From Sclerotinia nivalis (taxonomy: Eukaryota > Ascomycota > Leotiomycetes > Helotiales > Sclerotiniaceae), in the NCBI GenBank assembly GCA_029531795.1, contig JAPEIS010000006.1:2790001-2854000 (forward strand): a DNA stretch of 64,000 nt. The letters are read 5' to 3'. Below, in pieces: positions 45,665-56,641 of this stretch. Position numbers and translations under genes: made by a program. The notes under the pieces were generated by a model. That model was given only the letters and a program-made list of their open reading frames with translations. It did no database searches and was not told where the DNA came from. The first letter of the stretch is position 1. Every line of letters begins with the position of its first letter.

Positions 45665-45826
45665 TGTTACGGGTTCATCTCCCTTCACCTGTACGTGATC
45701 ATGTATGCCTTAGGCACATATGCATACACTCACTTCTATATAGTCAGATCACCTCCTTGATTTTCTTCTCCTCCTTGTAGTATAACAATAAATCAAATCT
45801 ATATATACCTTTCCCTTATTGTGATA
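45665..45826 (+). repeat. 5' LTR of element 1
   Basis: TGTTACGGGTTCATCTCCC to ATTGTGATA, 162 bases, about 85-90 percent identical by eye to 54115-54277. Most differences are C/T or G/A, as expected after C-to-T mutation following insertion. Confidence 0.9.
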
Positions 45827-46370
45827 GTTTGTATTACCTTTTCAAAGGTTTCGTCATTTTACGAAGTGATCTGGCCTTGCCAAATCATCTACAAGCTTCT
45901 GTGTTTGTTTTCGATTGCTTTTGTATTGTCGTAATTCGCCTACTTTTGTGTGGTCGTATTTCTTATCTGCTTTTATGTAGTTTCTGATCCCTGATTATTT
46001 TTGTACGATTGTATTTATTTGCAAACTTCTATATCTATTTTTGATTGCTTTTGTGCAATCGCAAATTCCTTATCGATTACTTTGTACAATTGTAATTCTT
46101 TTTATAATAGTTTCCAGTTCTATATTCGCTAATAGTGCGATTTCTATTTCTATCGAAGAAATTCGTATCGAAATCCAACAAGTTTTCAGCTAATAATCTA
46201 CTATTATACAAATCCTAGTAGAATTGAATGCTCCAGTGATACCAAACCTCACTACCGGTTTTAACGAATAAACTATTTACCTAAATTATATTTTCTTTAT
46301 TATCGAAGATCGCTTTACTATTCAAGCTATTTATATCGCTACTCAAACAAATAAGATCGAAGAATTCAAA

Positions 46371-47222
46371 ATGGAAAACGTCGAACTTCTTTGCACTCTA
46401 ACCGACAAGCAAGCTCAGCTGGATATCGGTGATACTACCACTAACCAGAAACCGACCACTCCCTACCAAACTCAAAAGGACCCATTCGTTTTTAAAAGCG
46501 AAAGATCTAATATTCTTGTTCGACAAAAGGATTATCAGTCCTGGAAATTGAATTTGCAACTCTATTGAATAGTCGATTCACAACTTTTTGCCTCCGAACA
46601 AAAGAAGATTAACCATATTATTAATCTTCTCGATAGTTAAACACAACAAAAGCGTATTACGGATATCACCAGATTCGTTGACGATCCCACTTGCTTCGAT
46701 TCCGTTGTTTCGTTTTTGGTCAAATTAAACAAATTATATATCTCTGTAGATATCGAAAAGAAAGCCTCGCTCAAATTCGACAAGCTTTTTATAAATCCAA
46801 AGGAATCCTTTTCGACTTTCTTCTTTATATTGTCTCATCTTGTTAACTCTTGCTACAAATCTGATCACGAGATTGTTAACACAATAAAACAAAAAATTAC
46901 GGCCCCCTTTCGAACTTTAATCATTAATGACTCGAACCTCTACACAGCCGACGATATTGATAATTGGCAAAAGAAATTCTCTACTTGGAATCAGAATCTT
47001 TGTAACGTTAAGTATTATAACAAAAATTCTGGTAAAGCATCTATTGCTAACAATAACCTTATAAATCTCGATACAATAAAACAAAAAGAACAATAAAAAA
47101 AAAATCCACAAAATAAAAAAAAGAAGTTTAATCCTGTAGTTTCTTGCAATTGTTGTGATAGAATCGACCATCTTCAAATTGATTGTTATACTATTTATAA
47201 TATCAATGGTAATCTTCTTCCT
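46371..47222 (+). pseudogene. gag of element 1
   Basis: Reads in pieces: 46371-46568 (MENVELLCTLTDKQAQLDIG), 46716-47096 (capsid-like, NPKESFSTFFFILSHLVNSC), then a CCHC zinc knuckle at about 47149-47190 (CNCCDRIDHLQIDC, pattern Cx2Cx4Hx4C). Stops between pieces fall at former Gln codons (CAA or CAG to TAA or TAG). The knuckle Cys and His are all kept. Confidence 0.75.
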
Positions 47223-47615
47223 GACAAATAAACTCTTATTAATACCTTTTCCAATCACAATATCGTTGCCTCAACTAATCCGGTCCCCGATCAATACACT
47301 GCCGTTCCGGTTTTTCGAAACACCAATAGGTTTAATAATAATCGCAATGGATTTCGAAAAGGATATACTGGTAATTGGGTACAAAACCAATATTATCTGA
47401 ATCAGATACAATGGTAAGGCTATATCGAACCAAAGAAGGTTGTTTTTATATCCAGTTCAATCAAGGAAAGTCCCGAACAGGGAAAAGATTAATCTCTACG
47501 AAAAATCGCTCGTAAAGGAATACTAAAGGCAAGAAGGTAAATCGAGGAATAGATAAAAATAAGTTATTGCAGCTCAATTTTATAAATAACAAATCTTTAC
47601 TTATTAAAACCATTA

Positions 47616-49467
47616 ACGTGGTTTATCAGTGTGCGGGTCATATCAGTGTGTGGGTCACTTTCACCTCAATTCAATCTCTTCTCTTTCAACACGCGTTTTA
47701 TCAACAATCTACAATGAATTCGAATAACCAAGAAGCCCGTATACTCCTCGCTATCGAAGCTATTCAAAAAGACAAAAAAATAAGCATTCGAAAAGTTGCG
47801 AAGATGTATAATATCTCGAATACAACACTACAGCGTAGAATTAATGGTTTTACTCCTTGCTCCGAATATCGACCTAAATCTTATAATCTTTCAGAACTAG
47901 AAGAGAATATCATTTCTGAGTATATACTCGATATGGATATGAGAGGATTTCCACCTAAACTCAGAAATGTGGAAGATATGGCGAATCATATTCTTGAATC
48001 GAGGGGTGCAAAGTGTGTTGGGAAGCTCTGGGCGTATCGATTCGTAAAGTGTCGAATCGAATTAAAGATGCGTTTTAGTTGTGTTTATGACTTTCAAAGA
48101 GCTCTTTGCGAAGATCCTAAGCTTATTGAAGAGTGGTTTCGACTGGTTTCGAATATGCGAGCGAAATATGGTATTCTCGATAGCGATTTCTATAATTTCG
48201 ACGAAACAGGCTTTATGATGGGGATTATATATGCTGCAATGGTTGTCATTAGTGCTGAGAGATGCGGTAGAAGTAAATCAGTACAACTAGGCAATCGAGA
48301 ATGGGCTATAGCAATAATATGTGGAAATGGGGAGGGTGAAACCATACCCCCATTTCTAGTGGTTCAAGGACAGGTTCATCTTTCCAATTGGTATACCGAA
48401 ACCGATTTTCCTGCGGAATGGGCTATTAAACCTACATCTAATGGATGGACAAACAATGAGACAGGTTTAGAATGGTTGAAACACTTCGATAAGTATACTA
48501 AGAATCGAAGAAAGGGCAAATATCGAATGTTGGTACTAGATGGGTATGAAAGCTATGAATCAGTATCTTTTCAGTTGTATTGCAAAAAGAATGATATTAT
48601 CTGTTTAAAATTACCATCACATTCAAGTCATTTAACTCATCCATTTGATATTGGTTATTTTAGCAGCCTGAAACGTTCATATGGTACTCAAATTGATGGG
48701 TTTATCAAAGCACATATCAATCATATTTCGAAAGTTGAATTCTTTATAGCTTTCAAAACTGTATACCAAGAATCAATTACGATTCAGAATATGAAATCAG
48801 GGTTTCGAGGAACAGGTTTAATACCATTTGATCCTGAAGCTGTACTTTCGAAACTAGATATTCGAATTCGTATACCTACTCCCCTCTCTTTCGATCAAGA
48901 TTTATAGACTTCTCAAACCCCTTACAATCCAACTGAAGTTTTTTCACAATCGACTTTAGTAAGATCTCGAATGGTTTGTTATCAATCAAGCTCTCCTACA
49001 TCTATATTCGAGATTGTATTAGCTTTAGCTAAGGGTACAGAGAGATTAGTATATGAAAATATATTTTTAAATACAGAGATTCGTATACTTCGGGTAGCAA
49101 ATGAGGCATTAAGTAAGCGTCGATGTGCAAAAAAAATTCAATTATGTTAAGGAGGAGTGTTTACTGGACAAGAGGCTATCGATATATTATCTCAACAAGA
49201 GGTTGATATTCAGATTTAATACGATGAGTATCAAAAAGGGGGGAATTCTAATGGGGAAGTATCTTCTAGTCGATGCTGTAGTAAGTATGGAAAGACTGGG
49301 CATAATACAAGGACTTGTCAAAATAATGTAATAGATCCTAGATTATTAGAATCTTTATAGTTTTAATCAATTGATTTAATTGTTGTTGAATAATATGGGT
49401 TTGAAAGAGTGAATTGAGGTGAAAGTGACCCACACACTGATATGACCCGCACACTGATAAACCACGT
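47616..49467 (+). mobile_element. Fot1/pogo-type DNA transposon, TA target duplication
   Basis: Perfect or near-perfect inverted ends of about 58 bases start ACGTGGTTTATCAGTG at 47616 and end CACTGATAAACCACGT at 49467. TA at 47614-47615 and 49468-49469 is the expected duplication. Inside each end a TATCAGTGTG word is repeated. Length 1,852 bases is typical of Fot1-class elements such as Flipper of Botrytis. It sits inside the gag-pol region of element 1; removing it rejoins that reading. Confidence 0.92.
47714..49360 (+). pseudogene. Fot1/pogo-type transposase (CENP-B HTH + DDE_1), three stops
   Basis: One frame of 549 codons from ATG 47714 to TAG 49358-49360 is broken only by TAG 48905-48907, TAA 49148-49150 and TAA 49217-49219. 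The N-terminus has the psq-type helix-turn-helix (ISIRKVAKMYNISNTTLQRR), then a CENP-B-like DNA-binding part. The acidic triad is kept: NFDETGFMMG, LVLDGYESYES and HPFDIGYFSSLK. Family-typical DGHxSH reads DGYESY here, and LLQP is THPF, both fitting CpA-to-TpA change. The C-terminus ends in a CCHC-like CCSKYGKTGHNTRTC with the second Cys now Tyr. It would have been about 548 residues. A damaged copy, probably inactive. Confidence 0.85.
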
Positions 49468-49469
49468 TA

Positions 49470-52400
49470 TATTCCCTATATATAAAAATCCTTTTACTGT
49501 TATAAGTCTCATTGATAGTGGATACTCTGGAGAAGCTTTTGCTGATCGTTCTTTTGTTTCCAAATACAATATTGAAATACAACTCTTATCTCACCTTTAC
49601 GAATTCCGATTTGCCGATGGAAAGGTCGTCAACAGAATTACAGAATATTTTGTGATGGAAATCGCTATAGAAGATCACTATGAGTATTGGTTCTTTTATA
49701 TCATTCAGCTTTTATCAGAAACGCCGTTAATCTTTAGTTTATCATGATTACAGTATCACAATTCTATTATCAATTGAACGGAAATGAGTTTAATATTCTC
49801 TTCAAACTACTACGCTTCCAATTGTTTGATATATCATAATTCAGAACTAATTATTGTATCAACGATTCCATTTCCGATTAAAGAATAAAAGGATCTAGCA
49901 AAAGTTACTCCACAATAGATCGTTAATATTATCGAATCTTTAAATAAATTCCTTATTGATCCTAATATAAAAGCTAAATGTACAGTTTATAAATACCATT
50001 CTTCATATATCGAGGATTATCCAAAGGACAATATCGATTGTTTATCTATTCAAACGCTTTTTACTTTTAAAAGAACTTCTTATAAAAAATCTTCTATTAA
50101 AAAGATACTAAATAAAGATTATATATTATAATCTGACGATTCTTTTATTGATCTCGAATTTCAGCAGGGTTTGATGTTTGGTATGAATCATTATCGAACA
50201 AAGTGTTATAAAGAACCAAATAATCAAGTACAGATGATTCCTAATTGTTCGTATCCAAAATCGATCTTAAAGATTGCAGGTCGGTGTTGGTCTATTCATA
50301 ATTCAAAAAACTGTTTGCCTTTGTTTTCTGTTGAGGAACTTCTTATGCCTATTTATAAAGATACAAGTCCAAATATAAATAATATTCGTTGATTGCAAGT
50401 TTCTAATTTTGTTTCATTTTGTTAATAAGATAACATTCGGGTTATCTGATTGACATAGGATGAATTGGATACTGTATAGAAAACTGTTGAGCAAGATCAT
50501 ATACAACAGATTATATTATTCTCGATACTTATAGAAGGGGATTTTCGATTGATTTTATAAGGGCAAGGCAATATAATAGAGATGCTCTTTAGAACTTTAT
50601 TACAACTTTATGATTTTATATATGATTGTTATAAACTGTTTCATTTGCGAAAGATCTCTGAAGCTGATGTCGACAAATTTTTAACCGACAAATCTTCCCT
50701 TAGTGACGATCAAATACGATAAAGGCTTTCTATATGATTATAAAACAAACTTTCTATCTTCCTTCTATATTATACAGATAAATTGCTACCTTATCGAATT
50801 TGGGATTACAAAATTGAATTGATGTTTGGTAAAGAGCTACTTTATTTCAAAAACCGTCCTTTATCGTTAATGGAGTTGGTAATGATACACAAATAGTTTG
50901 ATGATAATCTTTCCAAAGGATTCATTCGGGAATTGAGATCGTAGTGTATTTCTCTTTTGCTATTGGTTATCAAATTGGGAGGGGGGGTCTGTATTTGCCA
51001 AAATTATCGAGAATTAAATAATGTTACTATAAAGAATTGTTATTTATTATTTATCGTTTGCGAAACGTTGGATACTCTTTACAATGTAAAAATTTATACC
51101 AAGTTTGATATCATTGCAGTGTTCAACAAATTGCGAATCATTGAAAGGGATGAATGGAAAATTGTATTCATTATTCGTTTTGGTTTTTTTGAATCTCTAA
51201 TTATGCCTTTCGGTTTTTGCAATATGTCTGTATCGTTCCAATATTATATCAATTATATACTTTTCGACAAGTTGGATAAATATTGCACTGTATATCTCGA
51301 TGATATCCTAATCTACTCCGATAATCCTGTAGAGTATAAAAAATATATCCATTAAGTAATTCAAAAGTTAATGAATATTGGATTACAGATTGATATTAAC
51401 AAATGCAAATTCGAAACTATGAAGATAAAGTATTTGGATCTTATTATTATAATCGAAAGTATCGAAATGGATCAAGAAAAGGTTACAATTATTATATCTT
51501 GGGAATTGCTTTTATATGTAAAGGATTTACAACGATTTCTTGGTTTCGTTAATTTCTATCGATATTTTATAAAAGATTTTTCAAAAATTTGTTGCTTTTT
51601 CAACGACTTTTTGCGGAAAAATATTATATAGGATTGGATTGTAGATTATATAAAGGCTTTTGATGTTTTAAAAAGAGTTTTCATAATAATACCAATTTTG
51701 GTATATTTTGATTACAAATGGAAAACTGTTTTGGAAATCAATGTTTCCGATTGGATTTCAGGAAAAGTTCTTTCGTAATATAATGATGATAACGTTTTAT
51801 ATCCAATCGTTTACTTTTCATTTAAATATATAATAGCGGAATGCAATTATAAGATTTACAATAAAGAACTATTCGTTATTATCAAGGCAATGGAAAAATA
51901 ATGTTCAAAGTTTCAAGGTTTACAAAAGGAGTTCGAGATTCTTATTAATCACAAGAACCTCGAATATTTTATAACTACAAAAGCTTTCAATCAATAGCAA
52001 ATACGATGATTTGAATTTTTATCTCAATATAATTTCTGTATAGTCTATCGATTAGGAAATAAAGTTATTCGACTAAATGCACTAAATAGAAAACACGAAG
52101 ATCGGCCGTATCGCTTTGATCCAAACGATGAGTGTCTAAAGAATCGAGAACGCATTGTCCTCCCTTAAGGCCGTTTTGACGACGACCTTTATAAGGATTT
52201 GATTGGGCATATCAATCTGATACCAATGAAAATAATAATACCACTCCACGATCAACCAATTGATATTTTAATCGATACAGTGTATACTAGATCCAACATC
52301 ACAAATCAATTTATCTTTGTTTTTAACAATCCATTAGTGACTAAATAGCTAAAAGAACATCGTAAAATCCTCCGGATTGCTATACAAGATTGTTCGGTCT

Positions 52401-53800
52401 AAAATAATAGAATTTACTACCGGGATAAGATTTGGGTTCCATCAAACGATAAATTCAAACTCCAAATTATCTATCGAACTTATTTTTCTAATCCTACTAA
52501 CCATCCTAATCGAACTAAAACAATCGATCTTGTCTTTCGTACATACTGATAACCTAATATACATTTGGAGATTGTATCCTACGTGAAAGCCTGCGAACTT
52601 TATACTTATATCAAATCATCCAAATCGACACCTTCCAGATTTTTGAAATCGCTGCCTATCCCTTTTCATATATAATCTAATATCTCAATCGATTATATTA
52701 CACCACTTCTGAATTGTATTTGTTATAATTCTACCTATAAATATATCTTCATGATAATCTACAAACTAACCAAAATGAAACATTTTATTGATACATATAT
52801 ACTAACGATAGAGAAATTAATCGATACTTTTATCAATTGTATCTATACACTTCATAAACTTCCAGATAATATCATTTCCAATCGAAGAATACAATTCGTA
52901 TCAGAATTCTAATCACAACTCTCAGAGCGATTGGAAGTTACCTTAAAACATTCTTTAGCTTTTCATTCTCAAATAGATAATCAGATTGAACATATTAACT
53001 TAGTTCTGAAGCAGTATTTACAAGCTTTTATTAACTATCATCAAAACGATTGATTGGATTGACTACCCTTAACCGAATTTGCATTCAATAATTTGATCTT
53101 TGAAACAATTGATTGTTCGCCTTTCTTCGCTAATTATGACTTTAATCCATACCTAGGCATTGAACCTAATAAACCTTATCCATCGGATATAACTCTAGTA
53201 CAAAAATAAGAATTCTTTAAAAGTAATAGAACTACAAATCATATAGAATATATCTTGAAACAACTTCGTACTCTTATATAACAAACAATTGCTACTTATA
53301 AGGATTATACTAACCACCACCGCTTTGATTCATCTTGCTACACAATTGGTCAGAAAGTCTTTATCAATACCAAAAATATGAAAACTTCGTACAAAACAAA
53401 AAAGCTAGATGATAAATAGATCGGTCCTTACAAGATTATCAAAGTTTATCTATATATTTGTTTTATTCAATTATCTAAGAATATTAAAATCTTCTCTGTT
53501 TTCTATCATTCTTTTTTACTTCTAGCTTATACTAATCCTCATTTCCCGGCTCAAACAACGATTAACGAATCAGAATCCCTGACTACACAGGATAGAATTT
53601 TGAAGAGGGACAACGATGAGAATAAATCTATTCAGAAATGGATATTTGAAGAAGTTCTAGATAATCATAATGAGGATGACCATCATTATTTGATCAAATG
53701 AAGATACTACACGCCAACTTGGCAACTAGTTAATGATTTAAAGAGTAACGAGAAGATTCTTATCGAATATCATCGTCTTCATCTAGAAAAGCCAGGGCTA
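49470..53800 (+). pseudogene. pol of element 1 (protease, RT, RNase H, integrase, chromodomain)
   Basis: Protease: SLIDSGYSGEAFADRSFV at about 49503-49557, active DSG kept. RT: 50980-51355 with CQNYRELNN, TKFDIIAVFNKLRI, MPFGFCNMSVSFQ and the catalytic YLDDILIYS intact. RNase H: about 51660-51900 (VLEINVSDWISGKVLS, YPIVYFSFKY, CNYKIYNKELFVI). Integrase: about 52600-53400, with LAFHSQIDNQIEHINLVLKQ and [10 protein letters not shown]. Chromodomain: about 53640-53790 (WIFEEVLDNHNEDDHHYLIK, YYTPTWQLVNDL), with TGA for the Trp between them. Dozens of stops and several shifts; order PR-RT-RH-IN-chromodomain marks a Ty3 chromovirus. Confidence 0.85.
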
Positions 53801-54114
53801 TCAGCTTAGGTCCTAAAGCACCTCGACACTATTATATTACAATCGGAACTACAGAATTTGCAATCGGAATTATACAATACAATTGCTACACCCACTCTAC
53901 GAAGATCCACTCGCATCAAAATTATTCGTTTCGTTTAAAGGTATATTATATATTATAACAATAAAAGATATAACATCATTAAAGGATATCATACGTTTTT
54001 TGTTCAGAGATTTAATTGAAAAAAGAGATCTGTATTTTTTCTTTATTTTTCTTTATTTTTCTTTATTTTTTAATACTCATTTGGAATCAAATGGGTTTCT
54101 TGAAAAGGAAGTAT

Positions 54115-54277
54115 TGTTACAGATTCATCTCCCTTCATCTACACATAATCATATATACCTTAGGCACACATGCATACACTCACTTCTATATAATCAGATC
54201 ACCTCCTTGACCTTCTTCTCCTCTTCGTAGTACAACAATAGATCAAACCTACACATACCTTTTCCCTCACCGTGATA
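54115..54277 (+). repeat. 3' LTR of element 1
   Basis: TGTTACAGATTCATCTCCC to ACCGTGATA, 163 bases, partner of 45665-45826. The shared core CACTCACTTCTATATA and CAGATCACCTCCTTGA is intact in both copies. Confidence 0.9.
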
Positions 54278-54282
54278 GATAT

Positions 54283-54955
54283 ACTAGTTTTAGCAACGAA
54301 TAATGAAATACTGGGAAAATTTGTATATTTTCTAATAATTCGATCAAACAAATATATGAATAGATCTTTATTATTTTGTATAATCTGATTTATTTATTGT
54401 TGAGCTTTTTTGTTTTACAAAATATCTTTATATTTTTCGTATTGATATATAATTTTTGTTTTTTTGTATATTATAGCGAATCTGATCTGTTCCGATTTGT
54501 ATATTCTTTGTAAGTTACAATAGATTGTTTTGCAAATGCTTTGAATTGATTCAGGATATATTCTATTCTATCAATTGTTTTGTTTTTTTTAAAGAATTTG
54601 TATTTTTGAGTTATTGTTATATTTGAAGGGTAGAGTTTATTAGATTTTATATCCAATTATAGATTAAAACTGTAATTCGTAAAGAACGATGAATAATTTA
54701 TTGTTTTAGAAATCAAATTGTTTGAAGCAAATTTTGTTAGTAATAATTATTTTATTTAATTATCCTAATGAAAGTTTATAAATGTATACAAATACTATTC
54801 TAGAATTGAATTGATATGTTTTATTTGGTTATTTGTTTGTAGATGAAATACTGAATTATATTTAAGGATTATTTTTAATCGTTTAGAAAGCTATATTTAG
54901 AATCCCAATACGAATTATATTTCTCAATTTGAAATGATATTTTCCGGGAAACTAT
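54283..54955 (-). mobile_element. Element 2 integrase piece between two insertions
   Basis: The minus strand reads NITITQKYKFFKKNKTIDRI EYILNQFKAFAKQSIVTYKE and then INTKNIKIF, matching the same stretch of element 1 integrase (IEYILKQLRTL, INTKNMKTSYK). It breaks at GATAT on the left, where element 1 was inserted, and at ACTAT on the right, where the Copia-like element was inserted. Confidence 0.75.
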
Positions 54956-55076
54956 TGTTGGAAGTTGCTGAGTCAGCATCCTGTTCGCCGTATAACCTCA
55001 TATATAAGCTTTCTATAGAACCTACACAATAATAAGAATTACACACACTTGCAACTCTATATTTCGTATTCCAATA
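54956..55076 (+). repeat. 5' LTR of the Copia-like element
   Basis: 121 bases. The inner core (CAGCATCCTGTTCGCCGTAT, CCTCATATATAAGCTTTC) includes a TATATAA box-like word. The terminal CA has become TA. Confidence 0.85.
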
Positions 55077-55199
55077 GATTATGAGGCCCGCGTTGCATTT
55101 CCAACAGGTTATGAAGTCTGTATCGCATTTCTACTGATACGACTACATTATCCATCGTTATTATAAAACAATCATTATCGATCAAAAAGAATTACAAAT

Positions 55200-56155
55200 C
55201 AAAATGAAGTTCTATACCTATTTTCGATAGAAATAATTATTCTGATTTTCATTTTGTCTGTAAACTAGCTCTTATTGCTGTCGATGTTTGGAGAATAGTT
55301 GTTGGTTTAAATATCGAACCAGTATTTGCGAATAATACTATTATTGTTGAGAAATGTAAAAGATCTGAGTTTATTGATAGAAGGGGAAAGGTATTTATTA
55401 TCCTAAATAAGGCAATATCATCTATTCAACGAAAGAAACTAATGGAGTTTGCTGATATTGTTGATTTATTTAGTATGTAAAATAAATCAAAGTCTTCAAA
55501 TCAAATATCGAATCCATTTTACATTAATAACATTCGTATTGAATTTCGAAATCAAGTATTCGATCATAAAACTATTACTATTCGAATCTATATCGATCAA
55601 CTTTTATATTGGCAATGTTAATTATTGAATAATACAAATTCTATTACTAATATTGAACTAATGAATCAATTTATATATATTATTCCTTAACAAATCGATT
55701 GGCAAGTTAGCAAGAGACTAGCTCTTTCGTAGAATATGATATTGAAACAATCTATAATCGAATTTCAGTCGAACGAAACGATATTATCTATAGTTACTGC
55801 AAATTTCGTAGGATCGAAAAAGAGAAACAGAAAGAAGGATAATAAATACAAAAGTGAATATTATTTCTGTAGAAAGAAAAAACACCTTCAATACAATTGC
55901 CATTCCTATATGAAAGTATAAAAATATACGAGAAAGTCGAAATCGAAATTGAAGTCGAAATCTACAAAGAAGTCGAAATCTATGAAGAAATCGAAGAAAT
56001 CGAAGAACGAATCAGATACCTTCTCATCCGAATCGAGTTCCGAAAAAGAGATTTCAAAGAAAAAGAGAAGAAATAAAAGCCTTAGCCTTAAAGCTAGCTT
56101 TGCAGATAATATCGAAGATTCCCAGAAGGACGAATATCAATATGATACAATTTGA
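55200..56155 (+). pseudogene. gag remnant with CCHC knuckle and Ser/Lys-rich tail
   Basis: The interior reads capsid-like fragments with stops at Gln/Trp positions. Then YYFCRKKKHLQYNCHSY at about 55859-55908 is a zinc knuckle (Cx2Cx4Hx4C) whose first Cys is now Tyr. A basic/acidic tail follows (KSTKKSKSMKKSKKSKNE, SSESSSEKEISKKKRRNK), closing at TGA 56153-56155. No polymerase domain follows before the right LTR. Confidence 0.65.
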
Positions 56156-56514
56156 AAGGATATAATTGTTTTCTACTACGAGAGTAAAGAGATTGAATAC
56201 CTGGTTGATTATTATTCTTTATGTTGTTTTCTACCACGAAAGTAAAGAGGTTGAATACCTGACTAATCATCTTAACATTCTTTATATTGTTTTCTATTCT
56301 TTCAAAGAATAAAGAGATTGAATACCTGGCTAATCACCATTCTTCAAAGGATTTTAAGAGATTGATACATCAAAGGCACTCTTTCCTGCAAATATTGAAC
56401 TCCACAAAAGATTAGATATTACAGTTTTTAATAAGGCCTAAATAGGATTTATAATTTTTGAGCATATGGAAAATAGGAATAGCTTCATTTTTGAGGATTT
56501 CAACAATAAGGGGA

Positions 56515-56636
56515 TATTGGAAGTTGCTGAATCAGCATCTTGTTCGCCGTATAACCTCATATATAAGCTTTCCATAGAACCTACACAACAATAAGAACTA
56601 CACACACTTGCAACTCTACATTTCGTATTCCAACAA
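56515..56636 (+). repeat. 3' LTR of the Copia-like element
   Basis: 122 bases, about 92-95 percent identical by eye to the left copy. Here the 5' TG has become TA while the 3' CA is intact, the mirror of the left LTR. Confidence 0.85.
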
Positions 56637-56641
56637 CTATA

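Larger units (their letters stand above)
45665..54277 (+). mobile_element. Element 1: full-length Ty3 chromovirus, RIP-mutated
   Basis: Bounded by LTRs 45665-45826 and 54115-54277 and flanked by the 5-base duplication GATAT (45660-45664, 54278-54282). Inside, in order: gag (46371-47220), protease, reverse transcriptase, RNase H, integrase and chromodomain (to about 53790), all plus strand. Length is 8,613 bases, or about 6.76 kb without the DNA transposon at 47616-49467. Both LTR ends read TGTTAC..GTGATA, so the terminal CA has become TA in each. Many in-frame stops make it inactive. Confidence 0.92.
54956..56636 (+). mobile_element. Gag-only Copia-like element with LTRs
   Basis: LTRs 54956-55076 and 56515-56636 start TGTTGGAAGTTGCTGA or TATTGGAAGTTGCTGA and end CGTATTCCAATA or CGTATTCCAACA. 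ACTAT flanks both sides (54951-54955, 56637-56641). Right after the left LTR comes GATTATGAGGCC, close to the sequence that pairs with the anticodon region of initiator Met tRNA, the half-tRNA primer site used by some Copia elements. A purine run (AATAAGGGGA) precedes the right LTR. The 1.44 kb interior reads only gag-like protein with a zinc knuckle; no protease, integrase or RT is seen. Confidence 0.85.
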
